Shown one piece after another: positions 53,032 through 61,133 of a stretch of DNA of 64,000 nucleotides (within the stretch, counting starts at the first letter, position 1; the number at the start of each line of letters is the position of its first letter). A program made the translations under genes and the position numbers. The notes under the pieces were generated by a model that saw nothing but the letters and a program-made list of their open reading frames with translations, searched no databases and was not told the DNA's origin. This DNA is from Celeribacter ethanolicus (GTDB lineage Bacteria; Pseudomonadota; Alphaproteobacteria; Rhodobacterales; Rhodobacteraceae), in NCBI RefSeq assembly GCF_001550095.1, contig NZ_LRUC01000004.1, positions 89,274 to 153,273 of the forward strand. Direction: 5' to 3'.

Positions 53032-54015
53032 ATGAGCATCATTCTGACAGAGAAAATCACAACGCCCGCGGCCTGGGTCGCCCAGGATTTCGACCGGGAC
53101 GACAGTTGGGTTCACATGCTGAGCGCGGAACAAATCGCCGCAATCGACGCCGCGCTCGCCGGCCTGAAGGACAAGGGCCTGTCTTTTCCACATTTCACCC
53201 GCGCGGATTTCCCCCTCGGCCCGCTCGAAGCGGAACTGACACACTGTGCCGACGAGTTGGAAAATGGGCGCGGTTTTCTCGTGCTGCGTGGGTTGCCAAT
53301 CGGGAACTACAGCGATGTGGAGATCGACACGCTGTATTTCGGCATCGGCCTGCATCTCGGTGAGCCGGTGGGCCAGAACCCGCGCGGCGATCTGATCGGC
53401 AAAGTGATGGCCGTGGGCGACGCTAATAAGAAGGACACCCGTGTCTACGAGACCAACCTCTACCTGCCCTATCACTCCGATCCGTCCGACGTGGTCGGGC
53501 TTCTGTCCGTGCGCAAGGCACGCGAGGGCGGCCTCAGCAGTCTGATCAGCGTTGCGTCGATCTACAACGTGATCCTTGAAGAGTACCGCGAATTCCTCGG
53601 GCTCTACTATCGTCCTTGGTATTTTTCGCATCTCTGCGAGGACACCCCGTCGCTGTCACCGATCTTCAGCTTTCACGAGGGCAAGCTGAGCTGTCGTTAC
53701 CTGCGGCAATATCTCGAACTCGGGCATGAGATCATGAACCAACCGCTTTCCAAAGTCGAAATCGAGGCGCTGGACCTGTTCGATACGATCATCGACACGG
53801 ATGCGCTGCGGCTCGACATGATGCTGGAGCCTGGCGATCTGCAATTCGCCAACAATTACGCCGTACTGCACTCTCGCAACGCCTTCCTCGACCATGACGA
53901 GCCGGAGAAGATGCGCAAGTTGTTGCGGCTCTGGCTGAAGATGCCGAACGCCCGGAAACTCGCCCCTGAATTTCCCGGACGCAACGGTTTTCCGCTGCCG
54001 GAAGCGGTCGCATAA
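53032..54015 (+). CDS. TauD/TfdA-family 2-oxoglutarate dioxygenase
   Basis: A 327-residue non-heme iron enzyme. The metal triad is visible: His148 and Asp150 in LYLPYHSDPSD, and His280 in NNYAVLHSRNAF; the Arg that binds 2-oxoglutarate is in LLRLWLKMP. The family hydroxylates or demethylates small molecules such as taurine. ATG 53032 has AAGGA 8 bases upstream. An in-frame ATG at 52909, with GGAG 10 bases before it, would add 41 residues with a CARCAVCSC cluster. It leads a set with a TRAP binding protein, a reductase and an aldolase. Confidence 0.88.
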   Translation: MSIILTEKITTPAAWVAQDFDRDDSWVHMLSAEQIAAIDAALAGLKDKGLSFPHFTRADFPLGPLEAELTHCADELENGRGFLVLRGLPIGNYSDVEIDTLYFGIGLHLGEPVGQNPRGDLIGKVMAVGDANKKDTRVYETNLYLPYHSDPSDVVGLLSVRKAREGGLSSLISVASIYNVILEEYREFLGLYYRPWYFSHLCEDTPSLSPIFSFHEGKLSCRYLRQYLELGHEIMNQPLSKVEIEALDLFDTIIDTDALRLDMMLEPGDLQFANNYAVLHSRNAFLDHDEPEKMRKLLRLWLKMPNARKLAPEFPGRNGFPLPEAVA

Positions 54016-54384
54016 GCGGCGCTCTGCGCGGTGTGAAACCTGTGCCCCGTCCTTTTGGCGGGGCACAAATAAAGGAAATATACCGTTATTGCAGCACAGA
54101 ACAGACCCTGAAACGCCGCACTCATGCCCGGCGAGGGGCTTCCGGAAAGCCCGGATGAAAATTTGGGCACCAAAGGGGAAATTCCACAATGCAATGAAGT
54201 AAAGAAGAAACTTCGGATCTGACAGGGTATGAACAACGGCCAGATTGGGAAATTACAGCACAGAGTGACATCCCCTCTTCCCCTGAAGCCCATCTGTCGT
54301 AATATTCACTTAATTCCGTCCACAGAGACCGGAACGTCAAAAGCCCTGCAACGACGGGGCACACACACGCATCAGGGAAACCAC
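54016..54384 (+). other. Low-GC intergenic region before the TRAP binding-protein gene
   Basis: These 369 bases hold no convincing gene. A stem TGCCCCG/CGGGGCA at 54043-54065 follows the dioxygenase gene without a T run. The rest is AT-rich, with no dyad like those upstream of the dioxygenase, so promoter control of the next gene is not evident. Confidence 0.45.
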
Positions 54385-55395
54385 ATGAAACACCTATTGC
54401 CCGCAACCGCACTGTCGCTTCTGCTCGCAGGCCCGTCTTTCGCCGAAACCGTGCTGACAGTCGCGAACTGGTTGCCGCCGTCGCACCCGCTCGTCTCCGA
54501 AGTGATCGTGCCGATGACCGAGGAAATCGCAGAGGCCACCGGCGGCGAAGTGGTCGCCAATATCCTGCCCGCCCCGCTCGGGCCGCCGGGGGCGCATTTC
54601 GATTTCGCGGTGAATGGCGTGGCCGACATCACCTTCTCCGTGCAGGGCTATACGCCGGGCCGGTTCAAGACCACCAACATCGCCGAGATCCCCTTTCTGA
54701 GCGACAGCGCCGAAGTGACCTCTGTCGCCTATTGGCGCACCTGGGACGCGATGCTCAAGGACGCGGGCGAATACGATCAGGTCAAGGTGCTTGCGGTTTT
54801 CACTCACGGCCCGGGCGAGATTTTCCTGAAAGACACCGATCCGACGGCAGTCGATCTGATGAAGGGGCAGAAAATCCGGGTCGGCGGCGGCATCGTGCAC
54901 GAGATCGCCACGAAACTCGGCGCCGTGCCGGTCGAAGGCCCATCTTCGAAAGCCTATGAACTTTTGTCCCAGGGGGTCGCCGACGGCATCCTGTTCCCCT
55001 ATGAATCGGTCAGCTTCTTCGGCCTGATCCCGCAGCTCGACATCGGCGTCTCCGTGCCCGGCGGACTCTACAACACCTCTTTCTACATCGTCATGAACAA
55101 GGCGAAATACGACAGCCTGACGCCCGAACAGCAGGCGGCGATCGACAGCGTGACCGGCGAGCATCTGTCCCGCATGGCCGGCCAGATGTGGGACCGCGTC
55201 GATGCGGCGGGGCTTGCGGCAATGGAAGGCAAGATTGCCGTCACCCCCGCAACCGAGGAACAGATGGCCGCGTGGAAAGAAGACCTTCAGCCGATCATCG
55301 ACGCGAAACTCTCGCAAGTGTCGGAAACCGGCGTCGATGGCCCGGCGGCCTATGAAATGATGCTCTCCGAGATCGCCAAGCTCTCGGCGGAATAA
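54385..55395 (+). CDS. TRAP transporter substrate-binding protein (DctP type), orphan
   Basis: A 336-residue periplasmic protein. Signal peptide KHLLPATALSLLLAGPSFA; then VLTVANWLPPSHPLVSEVIVPMTEEIAEATGG and KGQKIRVGGGIVHEIATKLGAVPV, where the carboxylate-binding Arg is expected, and VADGILFPYES. It should bind an organic acid. No DctQ or DctM membrane subunit adjoins, so it must use one encoded elsewhere. Context suggests the ligand is the substrate of the neighbouring enzymes. Confidence 0.88.
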   Translation: MKHLLPATALSLLLAGPSFAETVLTVANWLPPSHPLVSEVIVPMTEEIAEATGGEVVANILPAPLGPPGAHFDFAVNGVADITFSVQGYTPGRFKTTNIAEIPFLSDSAEVTSVAYWRTWDAMLKDAGEYDQVKVLAVFTHGPGEIFLKDTDPTAVDLMKGQKIRVGGGIVHEIATKLGAVPVEGPSSKAYELLSQGVADGILFPYESVSFFGLIPQLDIGVSVPGGLYNTSFYIVMNKAKYDSLTPEQQAAIDSVTGEHLSRMAGQMWDRVDAAGLAAMEGKIAVTPATEEQMAAWKEDLQPIIDAKLSQVSETGVDGPAAYEMMLSEIAKLSAE

Positions 55396-55504
55396 TCCGA
55401 AACAGGGTCCGGGGAACCGGGCCCTTCCTCCCACAGCGGAACAGCCTCACGAACGCCTTTCGGGCGGATGGCCGAGGCTTGTCTGCACAACCGAACAAAA
55501 CACC

Positions 55505-56533
55505 ATGACAACGCACCCCCTCGACATCGCCGTGATCGGCGCGGGCAATATCGGCACCGCCATGGCGGCGCTTTTGTCACGCTCCGGCGCGCAAGTGCAT
55601 CTTGTCGCCCGTGGCGCACGGCTTGCCGAGGTCCGGACGGGCGGCGTCACTCTGGATGACCGGGGCGATGTGCTCCACGCCAGACCCGAAACGGTGGCCA
55701 GATTGACCCGACCGATGGATGCGGTCTTTCTCTGTGTGAAATCGCAAAGCCTTGCCGCCGCGGTACGCGACAACGCGGCGGGGATCGGACCGGACACATT
55801 GGTCATTCCGATGGTCAACGGCCTGCCCTTCTGGTTCTTCGCAACACCCCATGACATGGGCGACATCCCCCATCTCGACCCGGCGGGCGATCTCGCCGCA
55901 CTGCTGTCCCCAAGACAAATCCTGGGCGCCGTGCTTCTGATGACCGTGCGGATGGAGGGAAGCCGCGCGCTGTCCTCGAACACACCGACCCTGAGCCTCG
56001 GGCCAGTCACCGAAGGAGCGGACAAACCCCGCATCGACGCTCTGATCGAGGTGCTGGAAGCGGGCGGGGTGCGCACCGATCTGAGCGAGGACATTCGCCA
56101 GAAGGTGCTTGTCAAACTCCTCGCCAACCTCGCCACCAACCCATTGACCGCCCTGAGCGGTGCGATGCTCGAAGAGGTCGGTCAGACGCCGCTGCTGCGC
56201 GAGATCGCCACACGGCTTGCCACCGATTTTCGCAACTGGGCCACCATCCGGGGGTTCGATCTGCCCGGCAATGACTGGCTGGTCGATCTCATGATCGACG
56301 CGGGATCGTTCCCGACCTCGATGCTTCAGGATGCGCAAGCCGGGCGGGCGCTCGAGCTGGATGCGATCTGTCGCGCGCCTCTCGCGCTCTCACGTCGCGA
56401 CGGGATGGATATGCCGCTTCTCGCGGGTCTGATCGCGGAGGTCGAAACCCATCCCATTCTCCCCCTGCCCGGGGCCGCCCTGCCTGCGGCACTCGACGGG
56501 CTTCTCACCCACACCGCGTCTCCGAAAGGATAA
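55505..56533 (+). CDS. Ketopantoate-reductase-family (ApbA/PanE) oxidoreductase
   Basis: A 342-residue NAD(P)-dependent enzyme. IAVIGAGNIGTAMAALLSRSGAQVHLVAR at 8-36 binds the cofactor; VFLCVKSQSLAAAV, a catalytic Lys in KVLVKLLANLATNPLTAL, and NDWLVDLMIDAGSFPTSMLQDAQAGRALELDAI match the PanE C-domain. As a catabolic relative it may oxidise a branched 2-hydroxy acid. It is 3 bases from the aldolase gene, so they are almost surely one unit. Confidence 0.88.
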   Translation: MTTHPLDIAVIGAGNIGTAMAALLSRSGAQVHLVARGARLAEVRTGGVTLDDRGDVLHARPETVARLTRPMDAVFLCVKSQSLAAAVRDNAAGIGPDTLVIPMVNGLPFWFFATPHDMGDIPHLDPAGDLAALLSPRQILGAVLLMTVRMEGSRALSSNTPTLSLGPVTEGADKPRIDALIEVLEAGGVRTDLSEDIRQKVLVKLLANLATNPLTALSGAMLEEVGQTPLLREIATRLATDFRNWATIRGFDLPGNDWLVDLMIDAGSFPTSMLQDAQAGRALELDAICRAPLALSRRDGMDMPLLAGLIAEVETHPILPLPGAALPAALDGLLTHTASPKG

Positions 56534-56536
56534 GTC

Positions 56537-57310
56537 ATGAACACAACCTCGACCGTGACCAAGGATGCAAGCCCCATGGCGGGCATGACCGAAGCCGAGC
56601 TGCGCGTCCAGCTTGCCGATTTCTATCATCTGGTGAGCTATCTCGGCTGGACTGAACTGATCTTCAACCACATTTCCGTGCGGCTCCCCGGCGAGGAACA
56701 TGCCTATCTGGTGAACCCGATGGGGCTGCATTACGACGAGGTGACACCGGAGAATCTTCTGGTCGTCGGCGTCGATGGCAAGCTCAAGCGCGAAAGTCCC
56801 TACAAGCCCAACCCGGCTGGCTTTGCGCTTCATGGCGTGATCCACGAACACCGCCCGGATGTGGGATGTATCGCCCATACGCACACCACGCCGATCTCCG
56901 CCATCGTGATGAAAGAAGCGATGATCGACCATAACAATTTCAACGGCGCGCAGCTTTACGGTCGGGTCGGTTATCACGCTTTCGAAGGCATCACGATCTA
57001 CGACGAAGAGCGCGACCGCATGCTCGAAGCCCTCGGCGACAAACACGTTCTGGTGCTCAGGAACCACGGTATTGCGGTCTGCGAAGCCGATATTCCACTG
57101 ACCTTTTTCCTTTTGTGGACCGTACAGCGCGCCGCCGAAATCCAATGCGCGGCAGCGGCGATCCCCGGGCCGAATGTGCAATTGCCGGAAGCGATCAAGG
57201 AAAAATGCGCCGCAGATGCCCAGCGCCTCAAGGACAACGCCGCATTCGCGACGCTGCTGTTCGATGCCATGGTACGCAAGATGAAACGCGAGCGGCCCGA
57301 GTTCGCGTAA
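56537..57310 (+). CDS. Class II aldolase/adducin-family protein
   Basis: A 257-residue zinc aldolase-fold protein. FNHISVRLPGEEHAYLVNP, HGVIHEHRPDVGCIAHTHT with the metal histidines, and LVLRNHGIAVC with the third His. Family members cleave or epimerise sugar phosphates, or cleave 3-oxo acid sugar phosphates (OtnC). With the adjacent reductase and TRAP protein it suggests breakdown of a branched or acid sugar. Convergent with ggpS. Confidence 0.88.
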   Translation: MNTTSTVTKDASPMAGMTEAELRVQLADFYHLVSYLGWTELIFNHISVRLPGEEHAYLVNPMGLHYDEVTPENLLVVGVDGKLKRESPYKPNPAGFALHGVIHEHRPDVGCIAHTHTTPISAIVMKEAMIDHNNFNGAQLYGRVGYHAFEGITIYDEERDRMLEALGDKHVLVLRNHGIAVCEADIPLTFFLLWTVQRAAEIQCAAAAIPGPNVQLPEAIKEKCAADAQRLKDNAAFATLLFDAMVRKMKRERPEFA

Positions 57311-57351
57311 TCATCCAAGGTCGCGGAAAAGGGGAGCGAAAGCGTTCCTTT

Positions 57352-58854
57352 TCATGCCGCCGGGGATGCCAGCGCGGGCAGGACACCCGATCCGAAAGCC
57401 TGCATCTGATCCTCCGCCCAGAACCGGATGTCCTGTTTCACGACCATCTGGCGATTGGCCTTCATCCGGCCCTTGCGATCCTCAGGCGACATATCCAGTG
57501 CGAACTGGATCGCCCCGTCCATCGACTTGTGCGAGAACGGATTGGTCGGCACGGCGGCGGCCAGTTCGACCGCAGCGCCCGCGAATTCCGACAGGACAAG
57601 CACCCCGTCGCCATCGGTGCGCGCGGCACAGAATTCCTTGCACACAAGGTTCATCCCGTCGGCCAGCGGCGTAATCCAGGCAACATCGGCTGCGCGATAA
57701 TAGGCCACGAGATCGGTGAATTTCACCGGCCTTGAGATCAGAGCAATAGGTTGCCAGTCAAAGGACCCGTAGCGCCCGTTGATCCGCCCGGCGAGCTGTT
57801 CCAGCGCCTGCTGGATTTCCTCGTAAGCGGTCATGTTGGAATTCGCGGCCACGGACACATGCATCAGCCGCACCTTGCCGCGCAGATCGGGCCGGGCTTC
57901 AAGAAGCCGTTCGAAACTTTCGAGCTGCTCGATCCCGCCCTTGGTGTAATCGGTGCGTCCGACGGAGAGGATCAGTTTCGCCCCCCCCAGCTCGGAATTG
58001 ATCGCTTTGACCTTACGGGCGGTTTCCTCGCGTGCGGCGACCTCTTCGATGTAGGACACATCGACGCCGACGGGGCTGGCCTGAAGCCGGATGGTGCGGT
58101 CCTCATAGCCGATCTCGGTGACCACGGATTGCTCGGAAAGCGCCGAAGTTTCGGCGGCCAGTTCCGGCTTCACCTTTTCGCGTTTGAGCGTCTCGACTTC
58201 GAGAAGCGAGCGCGCCGCAGAGACGAAATTGTTCACGTAACGCGGGATGTGGAACCCCACGACATCGCAGGCCAGAAGGCTCTCCAAAATCTCCTTGCGC
58301 CACGGCAGCACGTTGAAAATATCGGCGCTCGGGAACGGTGTGTGATGGAAAAAGCTGATCTTCACATCCGGACGCAGCGTCCGCAGATAACCGGGCACGA
58401 GCCACAGGTTGTAATCGTGAATCCACACGACAGCCCCCGGCGCGGCCTCGGCGGCTGCGGCCTCGGCAAAGGCCCAGTTCACCTCGCGAAAGGTCGGCCA
58501 GTCGACCGGGTCGTAATTGTAGCGCTCCTTGAAACCATGCAGGATAGGCCAGAATGCCTCTTTCGACGACACATGATAGAAACTCGTCACCTGTTCCGGC
58601 GTCAGAGGCAGGCGCGAGACGGTGTATTTGCCATAGGCGTCGTCAATCTCGATCACACGTTCGAATTCAGGCTTCGCCGGGTCTTCGGCATGCTTCCACG
58701 CGATCCACGCCCCCTTGTCGAACCGGCCGAAGAAACTCTTGAGCGTCGGAACGATGCCATTGGGGCTCTTGTTTTCGCGATATTCTATTTTGCCATTCAC
58801 CTCGACTTCTTCGTAGGGCTGGCGGTGGTAAACGATCACCAGATCGGACGGCAT
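57352..58854 (-). CDS. ggpS: Glucosylglycerol-phosphate synthase (or trehalose-6-phosphate synthase)
   Basis: A 500-residue GT20 enzyme. LVIVYHRQPYEEV at the start, SPNGIVPTLKSFF, TSFYHVSSKEAFWPILH, WIHDYNLWLVPGYLR, SPVGVDVSYIEE and LSVGRTDYTKGGIEQL. The residues around FYHVSSKEAFWPILH match cyanobacterial GgpS better than OtsA as I recall them. It would join ADP-glucose and glycerol-3-phosphate. The adjoining gpsA gene, which supplies glycerol-3-phosphate, supports this reading. Trehalose synthesis remains the alternative. It is last in a three-gene operon. Confidence 0.78.
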   Translation of the reverse strand: MPSDLVIVYHRQPYEEVEVNGKIEYRENKSPNGIVPTLKSFFGRFDKGAWIAWKHAEDPAKPEFERVIEIDDAYGKYTVSRLPLTPEQVTSFYHVSSKEAFWPILHGFKERYNYDPVDWPTFREVNWAFAEAAAAEAAPGAVVWIHDYNLWLVPGYLRTLRPDVKISFFHHTPFPSADIFNVLPWRKEILESLLACDVVGFHIPRYVNNFVSAARSLLEVETLKREKVKPELAAETSALSEQSVVTEIGYEDRTIRLQASPVGVDVSYIEEVAAREETARKVKAINSELGGAKLILSVGRTDYTKGGIEQLESFERLLEARPDLRGKVRLMHVSVAANSNMTAYEEIQQALEQLAGRINGRYGSFDWQPIALISRPVKFTDLVAYYRAADVAWITPLADGMNLVCKEFCAARTDGDGVLVLSEFAGAAVELAAAVPTNPFSHKSMDGAIQFALDMSPEDRKGRMKANRQMVVKQDIRFWAEDQMQAFGSGVLPALASPAA

Positions 58855-58857
58855 GGG

Positions 58858-59640
58858 TCAGTCTCCTTTCGGTGTCTCATGAAGATCGAGTGCGGCGATG
58901 GCCTCAAGGATCCCGGCGGCGCCATGCGCACTGGCATGGTAGACCGTCCCCTGACCTTCGAGCCGCGATTTGAGCGCAGTTTCGGAATTGCCCACAGCGA
59001 CAGCGGGCAGACCGCTTGCAAGCATGGAAAAGTCGTTGAGCGTATCGCCCGCGCAGAGCACACGCGCCTCCGGGATGCCCAGATGCGCGATCAGACGTTT
59101 GATCGACGGTCCCTTTGAGATGCCTTTCGGCAGAACATCGAAATAGCGATTGTCGGAAATGAGCCAGTCGAGCCCCATCTCCTCCACCCGCGCTTCGGCC
59201 ACGTTGTCATATTTGAGGGGTGTCAGATCGTAACTCACGCGATAGCGAAACGCGGTCGGTTGCAGCTTCAGCCCCGGCAATCCGTCGAGCGCATCGCGCA
59301 CCCGCGGCCCGGCGTCGTTCCAGCGTGCGGCAATATCTTCTTCGAGCGCCGGGATCGGTTCCACATGGCCATCCTCGCGCACATGGGCAATCGTGGTGCC
59401 GACATCGCCCACGACATATTCAGGCCATGGCAGGCCGCATTCGCGACACATCTCCATTATGAACTCGGGATCGCGTCCGGTCACGAAGATCAACCCCACG
59501 GTGTCGCGATTGGCTTCGATCCAGTCGTAGAGCGTGGTCCGCTCGGCGTCCGTTCCACCGAGAAACGTGCCATCGAGATCGGTCGCAAGGGTAAAGCGGC
59601 GCGCGGCGATGGCCGGGCGCGGGGAAACATGAACATTCAT
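58858..59640 (-). CDS. HAD-family sugar phosphatase, probable glucosylglycerol-phosphate phosphatase
   Basis: A 260-residue HAD-IIB phosphatase of the sucrose-phosphatase type. TLATDLDGTFLGG has the nucleophile Asp; FVTGRDPEF is motif II; KGPSIKRLI has the Lys; CAGDTLNDFSML gives the metal acids. It would remove phosphate from the GgpS product. The gene lies 3 bases from ggpS and 2 from gpsA. It could also act on trehalose-6-phosphate. Confidence 0.82.
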   Translation of the reverse strand: MNVHVSPRPAIAARRFTLATDLDGTFLGGTDAERTTLYDWIEANRDTVGLIFVTGRDPEFIMEMCRECGLPWPEYVVGDVGTTIAHVREDGHVEPIPALEEDIAARWNDAGPRVRDALDGLPGLKLQPTAFRYRVSYDLTPLKYDNVAEARVEEMGLDWLISDNRYFDVLPKGISKGPSIKRLIAHLGIPEARVLCAGDTLNDFSMLASGLPAVAVGNSETALKSRLEGQGTVYHASAHGAAGILEAIAALDLHETPKGD

Positions 59641-59642
59641 TT

Positions 59643-60749
59643 TCAGTTCACTCCGAATTGCAATGGAAGGTCGGGCGAAGGATGCGCGAGCGAGAGATCG
59701 AGCGCATAGGGTTCGGCCTCGATCGGACGGGTCCAGAGCGCATTGAACGCCTCTTGCAGATCGGCGCCTTTGTGTAGCACGGCGTTCACCGTCTCGCAGA
59801 TCGGCATCGGCACCCCGATGCGATGCGCCAGATCGGTGACGGAGACCGCGTTCACCTCGCCCTCGACCACCACGGACCGCCCTTCGAAACAGGACGGGCG
59901 CGGCGTGCCCTGCCCCAGTTGATACCCCAGCGACATATTGCGCGAGGTGGTGGAGCTACAGGTCAGGGTCAGATCACCCGCGCCGGAAAGCCCGGTGACG
60001 GTCTCACGCCTGCCGCCCAGCGCCTGCGCCAGAAGCTTCATCTCGTCGATGCCCCGCGTGATCAGCGCCGCGCGGGTGTTTTCGGCAAAGCCCGCGCCCG
60101 ACATCATGCCACAGGCAATGGCAATCACATTCTTGACCGCGCCGCCAACCTCGACACCGACCAGATCGTCGGACACGTAGGGCCGGAACCCGCCGCCGGA
60201 GAGCGAGAGGGCCAGCCGCGCCGCCGGGCTTTTCTCCGGCGCAAGACGGTCCCGATAGGAAAACGGAAAAGCCACCGTGGCCGCCGTCGGATGGTCGAGG
60301 GCGGTTTCGCGGGCAAAGGTGGGTCCGGACACCGCACCGACCGGATGGCCGGGCAATTCCTCTGACACGACCTCGGACAGCAGATAACCGCTGCGCCGCT
60401 CGACGCCCTTGCAGGCCAGCGCAATCGGCACGGCTTCGGGCAGGTGCGGCTTGATCGCCTGACACATGGCGCGCAATGTCGCCGAAGGGGTGACCATCAG
60501 AACCGCTTCGGTCCCGGTCAGCGCGGCGTTCAAGTCGGAGGTCGCGATGAGCCCACCGGGAAGGTCCACATCCGCAAGGTAATCGTCATTCCGGGAGGTT
60601 GCAGTGATCCGTTCGGCCAGAGCGGGACGACGTGCCCAGAGGCGGACATCGTGACCGTTTCGGCCCAGAACGGAGGCGAGCGCAGTGCCCCAGCTACCGG
60701 CACCGAGAACGGTGAGGCGGCGCAGGGGCTGCGGCGGGGTATAGGGCAT
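59643..60749 (-). CDS. gpsA: Glycerol-3-phosphate dehydrogenase (NAD(P)+)
   Basis: A 368-residue enzyme that reduces dihydroxyacetone phosphate. VLGAGSWGTALASVLGRNGHDVRLWAR binds NAD(P)H; SGPTFARE, the catalytic Lys in GGAVKNVIAIACGM and GLSGAGDLTLTC are family marks. GpsA is usually for phospholipids. As first gene of this operon it probably supplies glycerol-3-phosphate for glucosylglycerol; a second housekeeping copy may exist elsewhere. AAGGA lies close upstream of the ATG. Confidence 0.93.
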   Translation of the reverse strand: MPYTPPQPLRRLTVLGAGSWGTALASVLGRNGHDVRLWARRPALAERITATSRNDDYLADVDLPGGLIATSDLNAALTGTEAVLMVTPSATLRAMCQAIKPHLPEAVPIALACKGVERRSGYLLSEVVSEELPGHPVGAVSGPTFARETALDHPTAATVAFPFSYRDRLAPEKSPAARLALSLSGGGFRPYVSDDLVGVEVGGAVKNVIAIACGMMSGAGFAENTRAALITRGIDEMKLLAQALGGRRETVTGLSGAGDLTLTCSSTTSRNMSLGYQLGQGTPRPSCFEGRSVVVEGEVNAVSVTDLAHRIGVPMPICETVNAVLHKGADLQEAFNALWTRPIEAEPYALDLSLAHPSPDLPLQFGVN

Positions 60750-61133
60750 TGAATCCTTGATCGGGAGCTCCTTCGGGTGCTCTTACTCAGGTCTTCTCTT
60801 CAAATCTCGGCGCGCCCCACCCGTCCGTCACAGACCGCGCGGCAAGGGGCAAAGACAGGCCGGAGAAACAGGCATGAGCCCGAAATCAGATCCGGTGTCG
60901 CGCAATGCGGGTCGGTCGGAAAGCTTCTTGGAAGGCCATCGAAACCGAGCAGGTCCGCCGCGTGGACCCTGCATCATAACCTACACGGATGCGTGAAAAT
61001 TTCAACCGTTCGGGGGCCGCATCGCAGCAAGACATTGTTTAAATTGTAATTTTTTTGATAGCACCGATGCAGCGCAGAAAAGACGGTCAGGATATACCTG
61101 CCGTCTTCTGCGCTTTCGCCTCTTGGAAAAGGC
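60750..61133. other. Intergenic region between gpsA and the aldehyde dehydrogenase
   Basis: No supported gene. At 61072-61113 a long stem (GCGCAGAAAAGACGG.CAGG against CCTGCCGTCTTCTGCGC) with an ATATA loop lies 20 bases past the aldehyde dehydrogenase stop and probably ends that transcript. The part near gpsA should hold its promoter, but I see no clear -35/-10 pair. Confidence 0.5.

Noticed and set aside
60757..60996. 79-codon plus-strand frame upstream of gpsA
   Set aside because: Basic, low-complexity translation in the gpsA promoter region with no family resemblance.
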